Of a DNA stretch of 64,000 nucleotides, positions 1-7,431 are shown in pieces. A program made the translations under genes and the position numbers. The notes under the pieces were generated by a model. That model made no database searches and was not told where the DNA came from. It saw nothing but the letters and a program-made list of their open reading frames with translations. How positions within the stretch are numbered: the stretch's first letter is position 1; the number at the start of each line of letters is the position of its first letter. Origin of the DNA: Robinsoniella peoriensis (GTDB lineage Bacteria > Bacillota > Clostridia > Lachnospirales > Lachnospiraceae); assembly GCF_000797495.1 (NCBI RefSeq), contig NZ_JTGN01000022.1, positions 1 through 64,000 of the forward strand, given 5' to 3'.

Positions 1-201
<201 letters not shown>

Positions 202-396
202 GTTTTGATCTTAGTTCAAAAATCAACTACTAGCTAATTTTATCCCTTTATTACTGTTTTAAGGTTGTATCATTTCTGATACGGTTCTTAATTTTGAAAT
301 CTCTTTTAATAGAATCTTTCAAGGTTGTTTCACTGTTCAATTATCAAGGTTCTGTTTGCTTTTCTTTGCTGTTGTACTCTTTAGCGCAACTTCTAT
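202..396 (-). other. rRNA operon leader
   Basis: Transcribed leader between rRNA promoter P2 and the 16S 5' end. It holds no open reading frame worth calling. One small perfect hairpin is visible, with 6-bp arms at 267-272 and 277-282; on the transcript its loop is GAAA, a stable tetraloop. It may belong to the processing stalk. I did not find a boxA antitermination motif that I would defend. Confidence 0.5.
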
Positions 397-425
397 ATCT
401 TATCACACTGCCAAGTGTTTGTCAA
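397..425 (-). promoter_or_regulatory. rRNA promoter P2
   Basis: Minus-strand sigma-A promoter with -35 TTGACA (420-425), a 17-bp spacer and -10 TAAGAT (397-402). It is preceded upstream by an A-tract ending AAAAAAGTTG, which looks like an UP element. It is the promoter nearer the 16S gene. Confidence 0.85.
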
Positions 426-481
426 CAACTTTTTTAAAAAGTTTTTTGTGATGTTTTCTTTGCTGTTTTGACAGCTTTTAT

Positions 482-510
482 AGTTTATCACTTAGCTTAC
501 ATATTGTCAA
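482..510 (-). promoter_or_regulatory. rRNA promoter P1
   Basis: Second, upstream minus-strand promoter: -35 TTGACA (505-510), 17-bp spacer, -10 TAAACT (482-487). It has the same A-rich upstream block (AAAAAAGTGC) as P2 and as the tRNA-Ser promoter. Tandem P1/P2 promoters are normal for rRNA operons. Confidence 0.85.
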
Positions 511-599
511 GCACTTTTTTACATTTTTTTACAAATGTTTTTGTACCATATTACTGTTTCCATCTTTTAAGATTTTAAACAGTGTTAGAAATAAATTAG

Positions 600-687
600 C
601 GGAGAAAGAGGGATTTGAACCCTCGCGCCGCGCAAACGACCTACACCCTTAGCAGGGGCGCCTCTTCAGCCACTTGAGTATTTCTCC
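600..687 (-). tRNA. tRNA-Ser (anticodon GCU)
   Basis: An 88-nt class II tRNA on the minus strand. The acceptor stem is GGAGAAA pairing with TTTCTCC, the anticodon loop contains CTGCTAA (anticodon GCU, reads AGC/AGU), there is a long variable arm typical of serine tRNAs, and the T-loop is GTTCAAATC. The 3' CCA is not encoded. It lies upstream of the rRNA operon in the same direction, with its own promoter. Confidence 0.95.
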
Positions 688-717
688 TGAATCATTATTT
701 CCTATATAATACTGCTT

Positions 718-735
718 GTCACCTATTGTGGTGAC
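718..735 (-). other. hairpin in tRNA-Ser leader
   Basis: GTCACC (718-723) and GGTGAC (730-735) are perfect inverted repeats with a 6-nt loop. They sit between the predicted transcription start and the 5' end of tRNA-Ser. No T-tract follows, so it is not an obvious terminator. It is probably part of the pre-tRNA 5' leader removed by RNase P. Confidence 0.4.
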
Positions 736-744
736 GCACAAGTT

Positions 745-773
745 ATTATACTAAAGGGACTTCTATTTGTCAA
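745..773 (-). promoter_or_regulatory. tRNA-Ser promoter
   Basis: Perfect consensus sigma-A promoter on the minus strand: -35 TTGACA (768-773), 17-bp spacer, -10 TATAAT (745-750). The upstream flank AAAAAAAGTGA resembles those of rRNA P1 and P2. It sits directly downstream of plsC and reads into tRNA-Ser. Confidence 0.9.
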
Positions 774-793
774 TCACTTTTTTTAAAAAAGTT

Positions 794-1504
794 TTATTCA
801 TTATCTTTAATCGTTTTTTCTATTCTATTTTTTACTAAAGTGGCTATTTCGGTGGACTTTAGCTCTTTGTAATCTTCATAATATATTGGGCTTAAATAGT
901 GAACCTGTACGGTGATCCTTTTTATAGAATGAGTATCAAAGGATTTATAAGAGTCTATTAGCGCTACAGGAACAATGGGGCATTTTGCTTTTATTGCAGA
1001 TTTAAAACTGCCGCCCTTGAAATCCAGCAGATCATTAGGATGCTTTGTTCTTGTTCCTTCTGCAAATATAACGTAATTTCTACCCTCCATTACTTCCCTG
1101 GTAACATCCATAATTACCCGCATAGACTGCTTGATGTCTTCTCTGTCAATTGCTTTTGCACGCATAATTGCAAACACCTGCTTCAGGAAGGGTACATTTG
1201 CTACTTCTTTTTTCATGACAACTGACAGCGGATGGCTACTGCTTTCCACTAATGCCAGTACATCGAATAAACCCTGATGGTTTGGAAATAGTACGAAGCC
1301 ATTTTTTTCCGGCAGATTCTCTTCTCCGGTTGTCTGAATGGTAACTCTTCCTCCTTTGTTTGCATTGATCGTTATCTTTCTTAATAATGCAAACCTTTCC
1401 TCCTCCGTATGCTTATCATTCTCTTTTGCATATGAAATCAGCTGGCATGCCCAATAAGGTACAAACAATATATTTCGTAAAACCATCAAAATTATTCTTT
1501 CCAC
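794..1504 (-). CDS. plsC: 1-acyl-sn-glycerol-3-phosphate acyltransferase (PlsC family)
   Basis: A 236-residue member of the lysophospholipid acyltransferase family, which transfers an acyl chain to lysophosphatidic acid to make phosphatidic acid at the inner membrane. The family HX4D motif is present as NHQGLFD (about residues 75-81), followed by the EGTRTK block (about 149-154) and a VPVAL segment. The N-terminus is hydrophobic and probably membrane-associated. The called start is GTG (1502-1504), preceded by a weak GAGAG; an ATG six codons downstream is an alternative. It begins only 7 nt after the fumB stop, so it is probably the last gene of a fumA-fumB-plsC transcript. Family assignment is secure; acyl-chain specificity cannot be read from sequence. 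Confidence 0.9.
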   Translation of the reverse strand: MERIILMVLRNILFVPYWACQLISYAKENDKHTEEERFALLRKITINANKGGRVTIQTTGEENLPEKNGFVLFPNHQGLFDVLALVESSSHPLSVVMKKEVANVPFLKQVFAIMRAKAIDREDIKQSMRVIMDVTREVMEGRNYVIFAEGTRTKHPNDLLDFKGGSFKSAIKAKCPIVPVALIDSYKSFDTHSIKRITVQVHYLSPIYYEDYKELKSTEIATLVKNRIEKTIKDNE

Positions 1505-1511
1505 TAATTTA

Positions 1512-2066
1512 TCAGCTCTCTTTCTTATATTGTTTTATTGCGCTCTCATAGAGATTGTTACCTTTGCAGTCTGCAACTACGATAACCGGAAAATTCTCTA
1601 CTTCCAATTCTCTTATTGCTTCTGTGCCAAGATCATCATATGCAATTATCGTTGATTTTTTAATTCTTTGAGATAACAATGCACCGGCTCCCCCTACTGC
1701 GGCAAAGTAAACGGCATTATTTCTTTTAATTGCAGCCAGAACTTCCGGTGTCCTTTTCCCTTTGCCTATCATACCACGCAGACCCAGATCCAGCAGTTTC
1801 GGCGCATACTTATCCATCCTGCTGGCAGTTGTGGGACCCGCCGATCCTATTGGACGTCCTTCCCTTGCCGGAGATGGTCCCATATAATAGATGATATTAT
1901 TCTTTACATCTATAGGAAGTGTCTCATTTTTATCTAAAGCTTCCTGCATTCTTTTGTGGGCAGCATCTCTTGCTGTGTATATTTTCCCCGTTATATAAAC
2001 ATAATCGCCGGCCTGCAGTCCTTTTGCATCTTCCTCACTTATTGGTGCATTTATATATTTATCCAT
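1512..2066 (-). CDS. fumB: Fumarate hydratase, beta subunit (class I, iron-sulfur)
   Basis: Matches the C-terminal half of class I [4Fe-4S] fumarases, here a separate subunit, which with the alpha subunit interconverts fumarate and L-malate. The diagnostic GPSPAREGRPIGSAGPTTAS block (about residues 64-83) and the substrate-side segment GMIGKGKRT follow a swivelling beta-domain start (LQAGDYVYITGKIYTARDAAH). I place the start at the ATG at 2064-2066 because GGGAA precedes it at good spacing; an in-frame ATG at 2076-2078 gives 188 residues but abuts a hairpin and has no ribosome binding site. It lies downstream of fumA and upstream of plsC. The gene name is used in the alpha/beta sense, not for the E. 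coli paralogue fumB. Confidence 0.93.
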   Translation of the reverse strand: MDKYINAPISEEDAKGLQAGDYVYITGKIYTARDAAHKRMQEALDKNETLPIDVKNNIIYYMGPSPAREGRPIGSAGPTTASRMDKYAPKLLDLGLRGMIGKGKRTPEVLAAIKRNNAVYFAAVGGAGALLSQRIKKSTIIAYDDLGTEAIRELEVENFPVIVVADCKGNNLYESAIKQYKKES

Positions 2067-2080
2067 ACTTATTCCCATTA

Positions 2081-2106
2081 AGTATTACAGGCAAGCCTGT
2101 AATACT
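2081..2106 (-). repeat. 12-bp palindrome just before fumarase beta gene
   Basis: AGTATTACAGGC (2081-2092) and GCCTGTAATACT (2095-2106) are perfect inverted repeats with only AA between them. As RNA this would be an 11-bp stem with a CAAG loop, ending 2-14 nt upstream of the fumarase beta start. It could control beta-subunit translation, or be a DNA operator. No T-tract is present, so it is not a classic terminator. Confidence 0.6.
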
Positions 2107-2174
2107 GCCACAATCAAACAGGTTGAAAGAATCACATCGTGGCATCCTTTCTGCATCATAATTTTCTTTCAACC
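2106..2174 (-). repeat. Interleaved inverted repeats between fumarase subunit genes
   Basis: An 11-bp inverted repeat (2121-2131 with 2164-2174, GGTTGAAAGAA and its complement) encloses one arm of a 6-bp pair, TGCCAC (2106-2111) with GTGGCA (2139-2144). The arms interleave in the order B-A-B'-A', which is pseudoknot topology. The 6-bp pair alone could be chance; the 11-bp pair is unlikely to be. Confidence 0.45.
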
Positions 2175-2215
2175 TTTCCCTCCAGTGCCGCACTGTTTCT
2201 TATATTATATCTATT

Positions 2216-3061
2216 TTATATTTCCCTTACACTATGCCGGTTAACATGGCAGCAAATATTTACGCCAACGGGAAGTCCAGCAATGTGGGTAGGATATGTA
2301 TTAATATTTACGGCAAGAGCAGTTACTCTTCCTCCCAGACCGCCTGGTCCGATTCCAAGACCATTTATTTTATCCAATAACTCAATTTCCAGTTCTTTTA
2401 CATATTCTACTTCTGAATGGGAACCCGCTTCCCTGGTTAGTGCTTTCTTAGCCATAACCGCACATTTTTCGAATGTACCTCCGATGCCAACACCTACGAC
2501 CATTGGCGGACATGCGTTAGGACCTGCATCTTTTACTGCAGTTAATACTGCATTCTTTACGCCTTCTATACCATCAGCCGGCTTCAGCATAAATACACGG
2601 CTCATATTTTCACTTCCAAACCCCTTTGGCGCTACAGTAATCCTTACTTTATCGCCGGGAACTATTTCATAATGAATGATTGCAGGTGTGTTGTCTTTGG
2701 TATTTTCCCGTATGATGGGATCATTTACTACTGATTTTCTTAAAAACCCATCTACATATCCCTGACGTACGCCTTCATTAACAGCATCTTCCACACTTCC
2801 GCCTTCAAAATGTACTTCCTGCCCTACTTCCAGAAATATAACTGCCATACCTGTATCCTGGCAGATGGGTATCATATCTTTTCCTGCTATTTCCAGGTTC
2901 TCCTGCAGCTGGCATAAAATCTGCCTGCCCAGATCAGATTCTTCTATATCTACAGCCTTTTTCATTACCTTATCCATATCTTTGGATAAATAATGATTTG
3001 CCTCTATGCACATCTCTTTTATATTTTCCGTTAACTTGTCCACATGAATTGTACGAATCAT
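2216..3061 (-). CDS. fumA: Fumarate hydratase, alpha subunit (class I, iron-sulfur)
   Basis: A 281-residue catalytic alpha subunit of the two-subunit, oxygen-sensitive [4Fe-4S] fumarase. It carries the conserved ICQDTGMAVIF segment (about residues 84-94), NTKDNTPAIIHYEIVPGD (about 121-138), the APKGFGSENMSR block and ACPPMVVGVGIGGTFEKC, which together contain the cysteines expected to ligate the cluster, and a GPGGLGGRVTALAV segment near the C-terminus. The ATG is preceded by a strong AGGAGG. The beta subunit follows after 137-150 nt of structured sequence. This form is typical of anaerobic clostridia, which run fumarase in amino-acid or reductive TCA-branch metabolism. The annotation is secure. 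Confidence 0.95.
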   Translation of the reverse strand: MIRTIHVDKLTENIKEMCIEANHYLSKDMDKVMKKAVDIEESDLGRQILCQLQENLEIAGKDMIPICQDTGMAVIFLEVGQEVHFEGGSVEDAVNEGVRQGYVDGFLRKSVVNDPIIRENTKDNTPAIIHYEIVPGDKVRITVAPKGFGSENMSRVFMLKPADGIEGVKNAVLTAVKDAGPNACPPMVVGVGIGGTFEKCAVMAKKALTREAGSHSEVEYVKELEIELLDKINGLGIGPGGLGGRVTALAVNINTYPTHIAGLPVGVNICCHVNRHSVREI

Positions 3062-3093
3062 GGTATAACCTCCTAGATTTATTCTTATCTTCT

Positions 3094-3122
3094 ATAATAT
3101 AGTATTCAAATCTCAACTTCAA
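3094..3122 (-). promoter_or_regulatory. Predicted fumarase operon promoter
   Basis: Minus strand -35 TTGAAG (3117-3122), 17-bp spacer, -10 TATTAT (3094-3099), about 33 nt upstream of the fumA start codon. Spacing is ideal; the hexamers are near but not at consensus. Confidence 0.5.
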
Positions 3123-3160
3123 TATAAAAATGGATTTTCAGAAAAAACCCAGGAAAAAAT

Positions 3161-3298
3161 GCAAATAGTACGTTTCGATTCTGGTATATCCGACCCAATT
3201 CCGGCTTTGCCTATGAACATTCCGAAATCAGGAATGTGGTAATAGGGCAGTCCCCTATTGAAGATGTAATTTCTGCTTTATATGGAAGCTGGATGTAA
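3161..3298 (+). pseudogene. Possible gene remnant (unidentified)
   Basis: A 46-codon stretch with no start codon translates to protein-like sequence containing FWYIRPNSGFAYEHSE and ending IEDVISALYGSWM before a stop at 3296-3298. The upstream region is AT-rich with stops. It reads like the C-terminal tail of a decayed gene between the fumarase promoter and the c-di-GMP phosphodiesterase. I do not recognise the family and chance coding potential is possible. Confidence 0.2.
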
Positions 3299-3342
3299 TA
3301 TATTTTTCAAACATATTTTAAAAGGTTTTCCTATACTCCAAC

Positions 3343-3371
3343 TTGTTATTTGAGTAATCCTATGATATGAT
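3343..3371 (+). promoter_or_regulatory. Predicted promoter of EAL-domain gene
   Basis: Plus strand -35 TTGTTA (3343-3348), 17-bp spacer, -10 TATGAT (3366-3371), placing a transcription start about 50 nt before the ATG at 3428. Confidence 0.55.
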
Positions 3372-3427
3372 TTTAACTAGAGGACTAGATTACAGACAAT
3401 ACTTTTACAACTGCTTGGGAGAACTTT

Positions 3428-5680
3428 ATGAACGATAAGAAACGCAGTTTATCTTATATTATAATGCTAATTATCTGTTTTCTTTTTTTAATTTTGGGCT
3501 GCATCTTCGTATATTTTATGATGCGTCAGAATGAAAAGAACGATTTGAACAATTTGTATGACCTGGCGGCTCAGGAGAAGACAATGATCTTAAAACAGAT
3601 AAATGGTGACTGGGAAACTTTATCGGGTATATCTATCTGTCTTGGTGATCTGAACATCACTGAGACAGATCAGCTTACACCCATTTTAACAACGATTAAT
3701 AATGCTAATACTTTTATCCGCATGGGTTTTATTAACACCGAAGGTATTGGGGATCTCATAGACATTAATGGGAATACATATGAGCATGTGGACTTTTCCA
3801 ATGATTCTTTTTTTCAGGAAGCTCTGGCCGGGCATAACTCTATTTCTGAGGCCATCGAAGATCCATATTCAATCGGGTATATTAATTATTACGGTGTTCC
3901 TGTTTATCAGTCTGAAAAAGTGATTGGTGTTTTATGTGCGGTTAACAGCACTGATATTCTCCGCAACATCGTGGATGCAACCCTGATCCAGGGCGGTGGA
4001 TTTTCAAATATTCTGAAAAGCAATGGTCAATATATTATCAGGTCGGCACATCACTACAATGTGGACAACATATATAAATTGGCGGATTTGGGAGATTTCT
4101 CGAAAGAAGCATATGCCAATATTCTGTCGGATTTTGCTGCAGGATCTGAAAATACAGTTCGCTATAACTACAAAGGAAATAAATACTGGGCTGTCTATAT
4201 ACCCGTTGACGTCAATGATTGGTATATTATAAGTATCGTACCGGAATCTATCATAAATGGCAATTACAATTATACTCTGGGTGTTATTCTTATCGTAAGT
4301 TCTGCTTTTATTATATCTATGGTTTTTGCTTACCGTATGAATCAGATGACCAGGAAAAACAAAGAACATCTGGAACAGCTTGCCTATTCCGATCCGATTA
4401 CAGGTTATTCCAGTTTTGTTAAATTTCTGCTGGATATCGGTTCTCCACATGATCATAGGCAGAATTCTAACTATGCTTTCTGGTATTGTGATATTAAAAG
4501 ATTTAAATATTTTAATGATTTGTTTGGGTATGACGCAGGTGACGAAGTGTTAAAGTATTTTGCAAACCTGATATCCCGACATACTCTGAAAAATGAATTT
4601 TTCTGCCGGGTAAATGCAGATAATTTTACCGGACTTAAATACTACAATGACAAATCCGAACTTGTAGAATGGTTTCAGACTCTGAATGAGCAGATGAATC
4701 ACTATATAACTTCAGAAAATCAGGAATATCACCTGGATTTAAGCATTGGTATCTACTGTGTGAATGATTTTAAAGATGACATCACTTTCAATGATATGAT
4801 TAACCGGGCAAATATGGCGCAAAAAGCGATGAAACAATCCGGCAGTGACAATTATGCTTTTTATTCTCAGGACATTCGCAAACAGATTCTCATGGAAACT
4901 GAAATGGAATCCCGAATGCATCAGGCACTGGAAAATGAAGAATTTAAGATTTTTGTTCAGCCCAAAGTAGATATACAGCATGGGAACCGAATTGCCGGAG
5001 GCGAGGTGCTGGTCCGCTGGGTCAGTGGTCAGGGATCTTTGGTTGTGCCCGGTAAATTTATTCCTTTATTTGAAAAAAATGGTTTTATTATTCACCTGGA
5101 CCGCTATATGTTTGAGGGTATCTGTAAATGGGCAAGAGGATATCTGGATGCAGGTAATCCTAAGATAAAGCTGGCGACAAATGTCTCCCGCCTGGGACTA
5201 TTCCAGGATGATTTTCTTGATTTCTATATTAATACGAAAAATAAATATCACCTTCCGGACGGTATGCTTGAATTAGAATTTACAGAAAGTGTCGTTCTAA
5301 ATAATAATGAACTGTTTAAAACTTTTGTTGAGGCTTTACAGGAAAATGGATTTGTCTGTTCATTAGATGACTTTGGATCAGGATACTCCTCTCTGAATGT
5401 GTTAAAAGAGCTTCCTATTCAGGTATTAAAGCTTGACATGATCTTCTTCCGAAAAGGGGCAAACACAGAACGAGAGCAAATTGTAATACGCAATATTATT
5501 ACTATGGCGAAACAGTTGAAAATGAGGACAGTATCCGAAGGCGTGGAAATGAAAGAACAGGTTAATTTCTTAAGAGAAGTGGGCTGTGACATTGTACAGG
5601 GTTATGTTTTTGCAAAACCTATGCCGTTGCCACAATTTGAACAGCTTTTAAAAGATAAGACTGATGGATTTCAATTATAA
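3428..5680 (+). CDS. Membrane cyclic-di-GMP phosphodiesterase (Cache, degenerate GGDEF, EAL)
   Basis: A 750-residue sensory protein: transmembrane helix about 9-31, extracytoplasmic Cache-type sensor about 33-280, second helix about 283-302, GGDEF-like domain about 315-480, EAL domain about 490-740. The GGDEF signature is replaced by NADNF (396-400), so cyclase activity is not expected. The EAL domain keeps the catalytic set: EVLVR (E526), N585, ELEFTE (E617), DDFGSGYSS (D647-D648), KLD (K668), SEGVE (E704) and QGY (Q724). I infer it hydrolyses c-di-GMP in response to an external ligand, with the GGDEF part perhaps acting as a GTP-binding regulator. GGGAG precedes the ATG. It has its own promoter and a shared downstream terminator, so it is monocistronic. 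The ligand is unknown. Confidence 0.92.
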   Translation: MNDKKRSLSYIIMLIICFLFLILGCIFVYFMMRQNEKNDLNNLYDLAAQEKTMILKQINGDWETLSGISICLGDLNITETDQLTPILTTINNANTFIRMGFINTEGIGDLIDINGNTYEHVDFSNDSFFQEALAGHNSISEAIEDPYSIGYINYYGVPVYQSEKVIGVLCAVNSTDILRNIVDATLIQGGGFSNILKSNGQYIIRSAHHYNVDNIYKLADLGDFSKEAYANILSDFAAGSENTVRYNYKGNKYWAVYIPVDVNDWYIISIVPESIINGNYNYTLGVILIVSSAFIISMVFAYRMNQMTRKNKEHLEQLAYSDPITGYSSFVKFLLDIGSPHDHRQNSNYAFWYCDIKRFKYFNDLFGYDAGDEVLKYFANLISRHTLKNEFFCRVNADNFTGLKYYNDKSELVEWFQTLNEQMNHYITSENQEYHLDLSIGIYCVNDFKDDITFNDMINRANMAQKAMKQSGSDNYAFYSQDIRKQILMETEMESRMHQALENEEFKIFVQPKVDIQHGNRIAGGEVLVRWVSGQGSLVVPGKFIPLFEKNGFIIHLDRYMFEGICKWARGYLDAGNPKIKLATNVSRLGLFQDDFLDFYINTKNKYHLPDGMLELEFTESVVLNNNELFKTFVEALQENGFVCSLDDFGSGYSSLNVLKELPIQVLKLDMIFFRKGANTEREQIVIRNIITMAKQLKMRTVSEGVEMKEQVNFLREVGCDIVQGYVFAKPMPLPQFEQLLKDKTDGFQL

Positions 5681-5691
5681 ATTTTAAAATA

Positions 5692-5729
5692 AAAAAAGAA
5701 ACAGCGCTTTGAGTTGCTGTTTCTTTTTT
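5692..5729. terminator. Bidirectional rho-independent terminator
   Basis: A perfect 14-bp stem: AAAAAAGAAACAGC pairs with GCTGTTTCTTTTTT, with a 10-nt loop. A/T tracts on both sides let it stop the EAL gene from the left and the isomerase gene from the right. Confidence 0.9.
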
Positions 5730-5746
5730 GCATTGCAGTTTTTTTA

Positions 5747-7252
5747 CTATTTATCTAAGGTTACATAATTTACATCCAGAATATCTGCTATTTTTTCATA
5801 CAGGGATGCATTATGTCCTACACTCATTGCAAAATGGTGGGTTGGAGCTTCTGCAAACCACTCATCCATATAACTGTCCGGATCTTTTTTGAATTTAACC
5901 GGAGTCTGGGTATTTCCTATGGTCATAATTGTTCCATCTGTGGATTCAGCCTCAGTTATGATGAATTTTAATCTTCCGTCTATAGTCTGGCTGCATCCCA
6001 GAGTGGTAATTGGTCCGGTTTTTACTTTTGCTTCAACGGATACCCCGGTCCCCTGTTTTCCATGATACAGGCCCATGCCGCGAAGGATTGGTTTTCCATT
6101 TGCGATTTCCAGATGAAATGGTCCGTCATGTCCCAAAAGGATGGTTCCTTCTTCATAATCCGTTACAACGATTTCGCAGAAGGATCCTCCTTTATTAACA
6201 ATGTCACAGATTTTCATTGCAAGACAGGTCTTAAGATCTCCTTCTCCGGCACATGGTATCCCCTTAGCCGTCAGCAGAGAATGTCCTACGATAAAGCCTC
6301 CCTGAAGTTTTTCATACTCTCCGCCCGGTGCGCCATGATAATAATAAGTAAGGGCATCCAAATCGTATTCTTTTACTAATTTTTCCTGTGCCACTGCCAC
6401 TTTAGCGGACCACTCTAATTGTTCTTCTGTAGGCTTTTTAGCCAGCGGGTCTGCTGCCGAATCTTCACTTATTCTAAAAAACTCTGCTATCTCTTCGCGT
6501 TTTTGGGCTACTTCGTCCGGTGTTACAGTCTCCATGGCACGATTTAAATCACACATTTCCAGTACTTCCAGATGTGCTCCTGTCTGCCCCTGAAACATGG
6601 TAAAATCACTGTACATATCCAGCATACCGCTGTATGTATTTCCAAGAAAGCCAAATCTTGCTCCGGAGAGTCCGCTTTTTACACTGGCAGCCAGTACCCA
6701 CTCTTCGATCTTCTTCCATGCCTGAATGGCTTCCGGACGGTTGGCGGTATTTTCATCGGTCAATGAAATCTCAGGTGTATAGTCCAGTCCCAGCAGTCCA
6801 TTTATCACACGGTATTTAATTCCCGCCCGGTTAAATGCATTGGAAATCTCCGGAACTGGACATGCTCCGCAGTGAGCAAGCCATTCACCCGTCGTTGTCT
6901 GTGCATAATTAATTTTAGCCGTAGGCTGAAGATTTAAAATTACAGTATGTGCCTTGCAGTCCTGATGTACCGGCAGTATGGATCCGCTGGTCACATAAGT
7001 TCCCGCATGGGCAAAGATCAGGTCTACATTATTTGCATTAAAATACTCTCCTGCTTTATGGCCTTCCTGCTCACAGTCTACCAATCCATAAAAGAAAACC
7101 TGTGCATTTCCCATTGCCGTAATTCTATCTGAGATAAACTGCCCATATTCTATCATTCTTTCGCGAAGTCCGGGAAACTGTCCCCAATAATGTTTCAACC
7201 CCATTGTATAAACACCGATACGCGCTTTTCTGGTTTCTTTTAACTTTGCCAT
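5747..7252 (-). CDS. L-fucose/L-arabinose isomerase family protein
   Basis: A 501-residue protein of the L-fucose isomerase / L-arabinose isomerase superfamily, cytoplasmic Mn-dependent aldose-ketose isomerases. The N-terminal Rossmann-like part begins RIGVYTMGLKHYWGQFPGL. The C-terminal half carries the metal-site-like blocks AGEGDLKTC, LLGHDGPFHLEIA and MSVGHNASL, whose acidic and His residues sit where the family binds metal and substrate. The start is the ATG at 7250-7252 because AGGAGG precedes it; a longer upstream extension lacks a ribosome binding site. It is divergent from an AraC regulator 180 bp away, which probably controls it. The true sugar is unknown: L-fucose, L-rhamnose or an arabinose-like aldose all fit the neighbourhood. 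Confidence 0.8.
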   Translation of the reverse strand: MAKLKETRKARIGVYTMGLKHYWGQFPGLRERMIEYGQFISDRITAMGNAQVFFYGLVDCEQEGHKAGEYFNANNVDLIFAHAGTYVTSGSILPVHQDCKAHTVILNLQPTAKINYAQTTTGEWLAHCGACPVPEISNAFNRAGIKYRVINGLLGLDYTPEISLTDENTANRPEAIQAWKKIEEWVLAASVKSGLSGARFGFLGNTYSGMLDMYSDFTMFQGQTGAHLEVLEMCDLNRAMETVTPDEVAQKREEIAEFFRISEDSAADPLAKKPTEEQLEWSAKVAVAQEKLVKEYDLDALTYYYHGAPGGEYEKLQGGFIVGHSLLTAKGIPCAGEGDLKTCLAMKICDIVNKGGSFCEIVVTDYEEGTILLGHDGPFHLEIANGKPILRGMGLYHGKQGTGVSVEAKVKTGPITTLGCSQTIDGRLKFIITEAESTDGTIMTIGNTQTPVKFKKDPDSYMDEWFAEAPTHHFAMSVGHNASLYEKIADILDVNYVTLDK

Positions 7253-7399
7253 TTTATTTCCTCCTGATTTTATTATTATATTATGTTGTTGTCCTGTTAT
7301 CACTTTACAAATCCATTGTAATCATTTATCATGGAATTATCAATCAAGTTTATTGTGCAAAAATAACAGAATCTTGCCAATCATACTAAGCAGGATTTT

Positions 7400-7417
7400 A
7401 CCGGATTTCACCGGATT
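7400..7417 (+). repeat. Short direct repeat before AraC gene
   Basis: Two copies of ACCGGATT (7400-7407 and 7410-7417) with a 10-bp period lie immediately before the ribosome binding site GGGAGG of the AraC gene. They could be an autoregulatory operator, but they are too short to be sure. Confidence 0.3.
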
Positions 7418-7431
7418 GGGAGGCTATCAAT

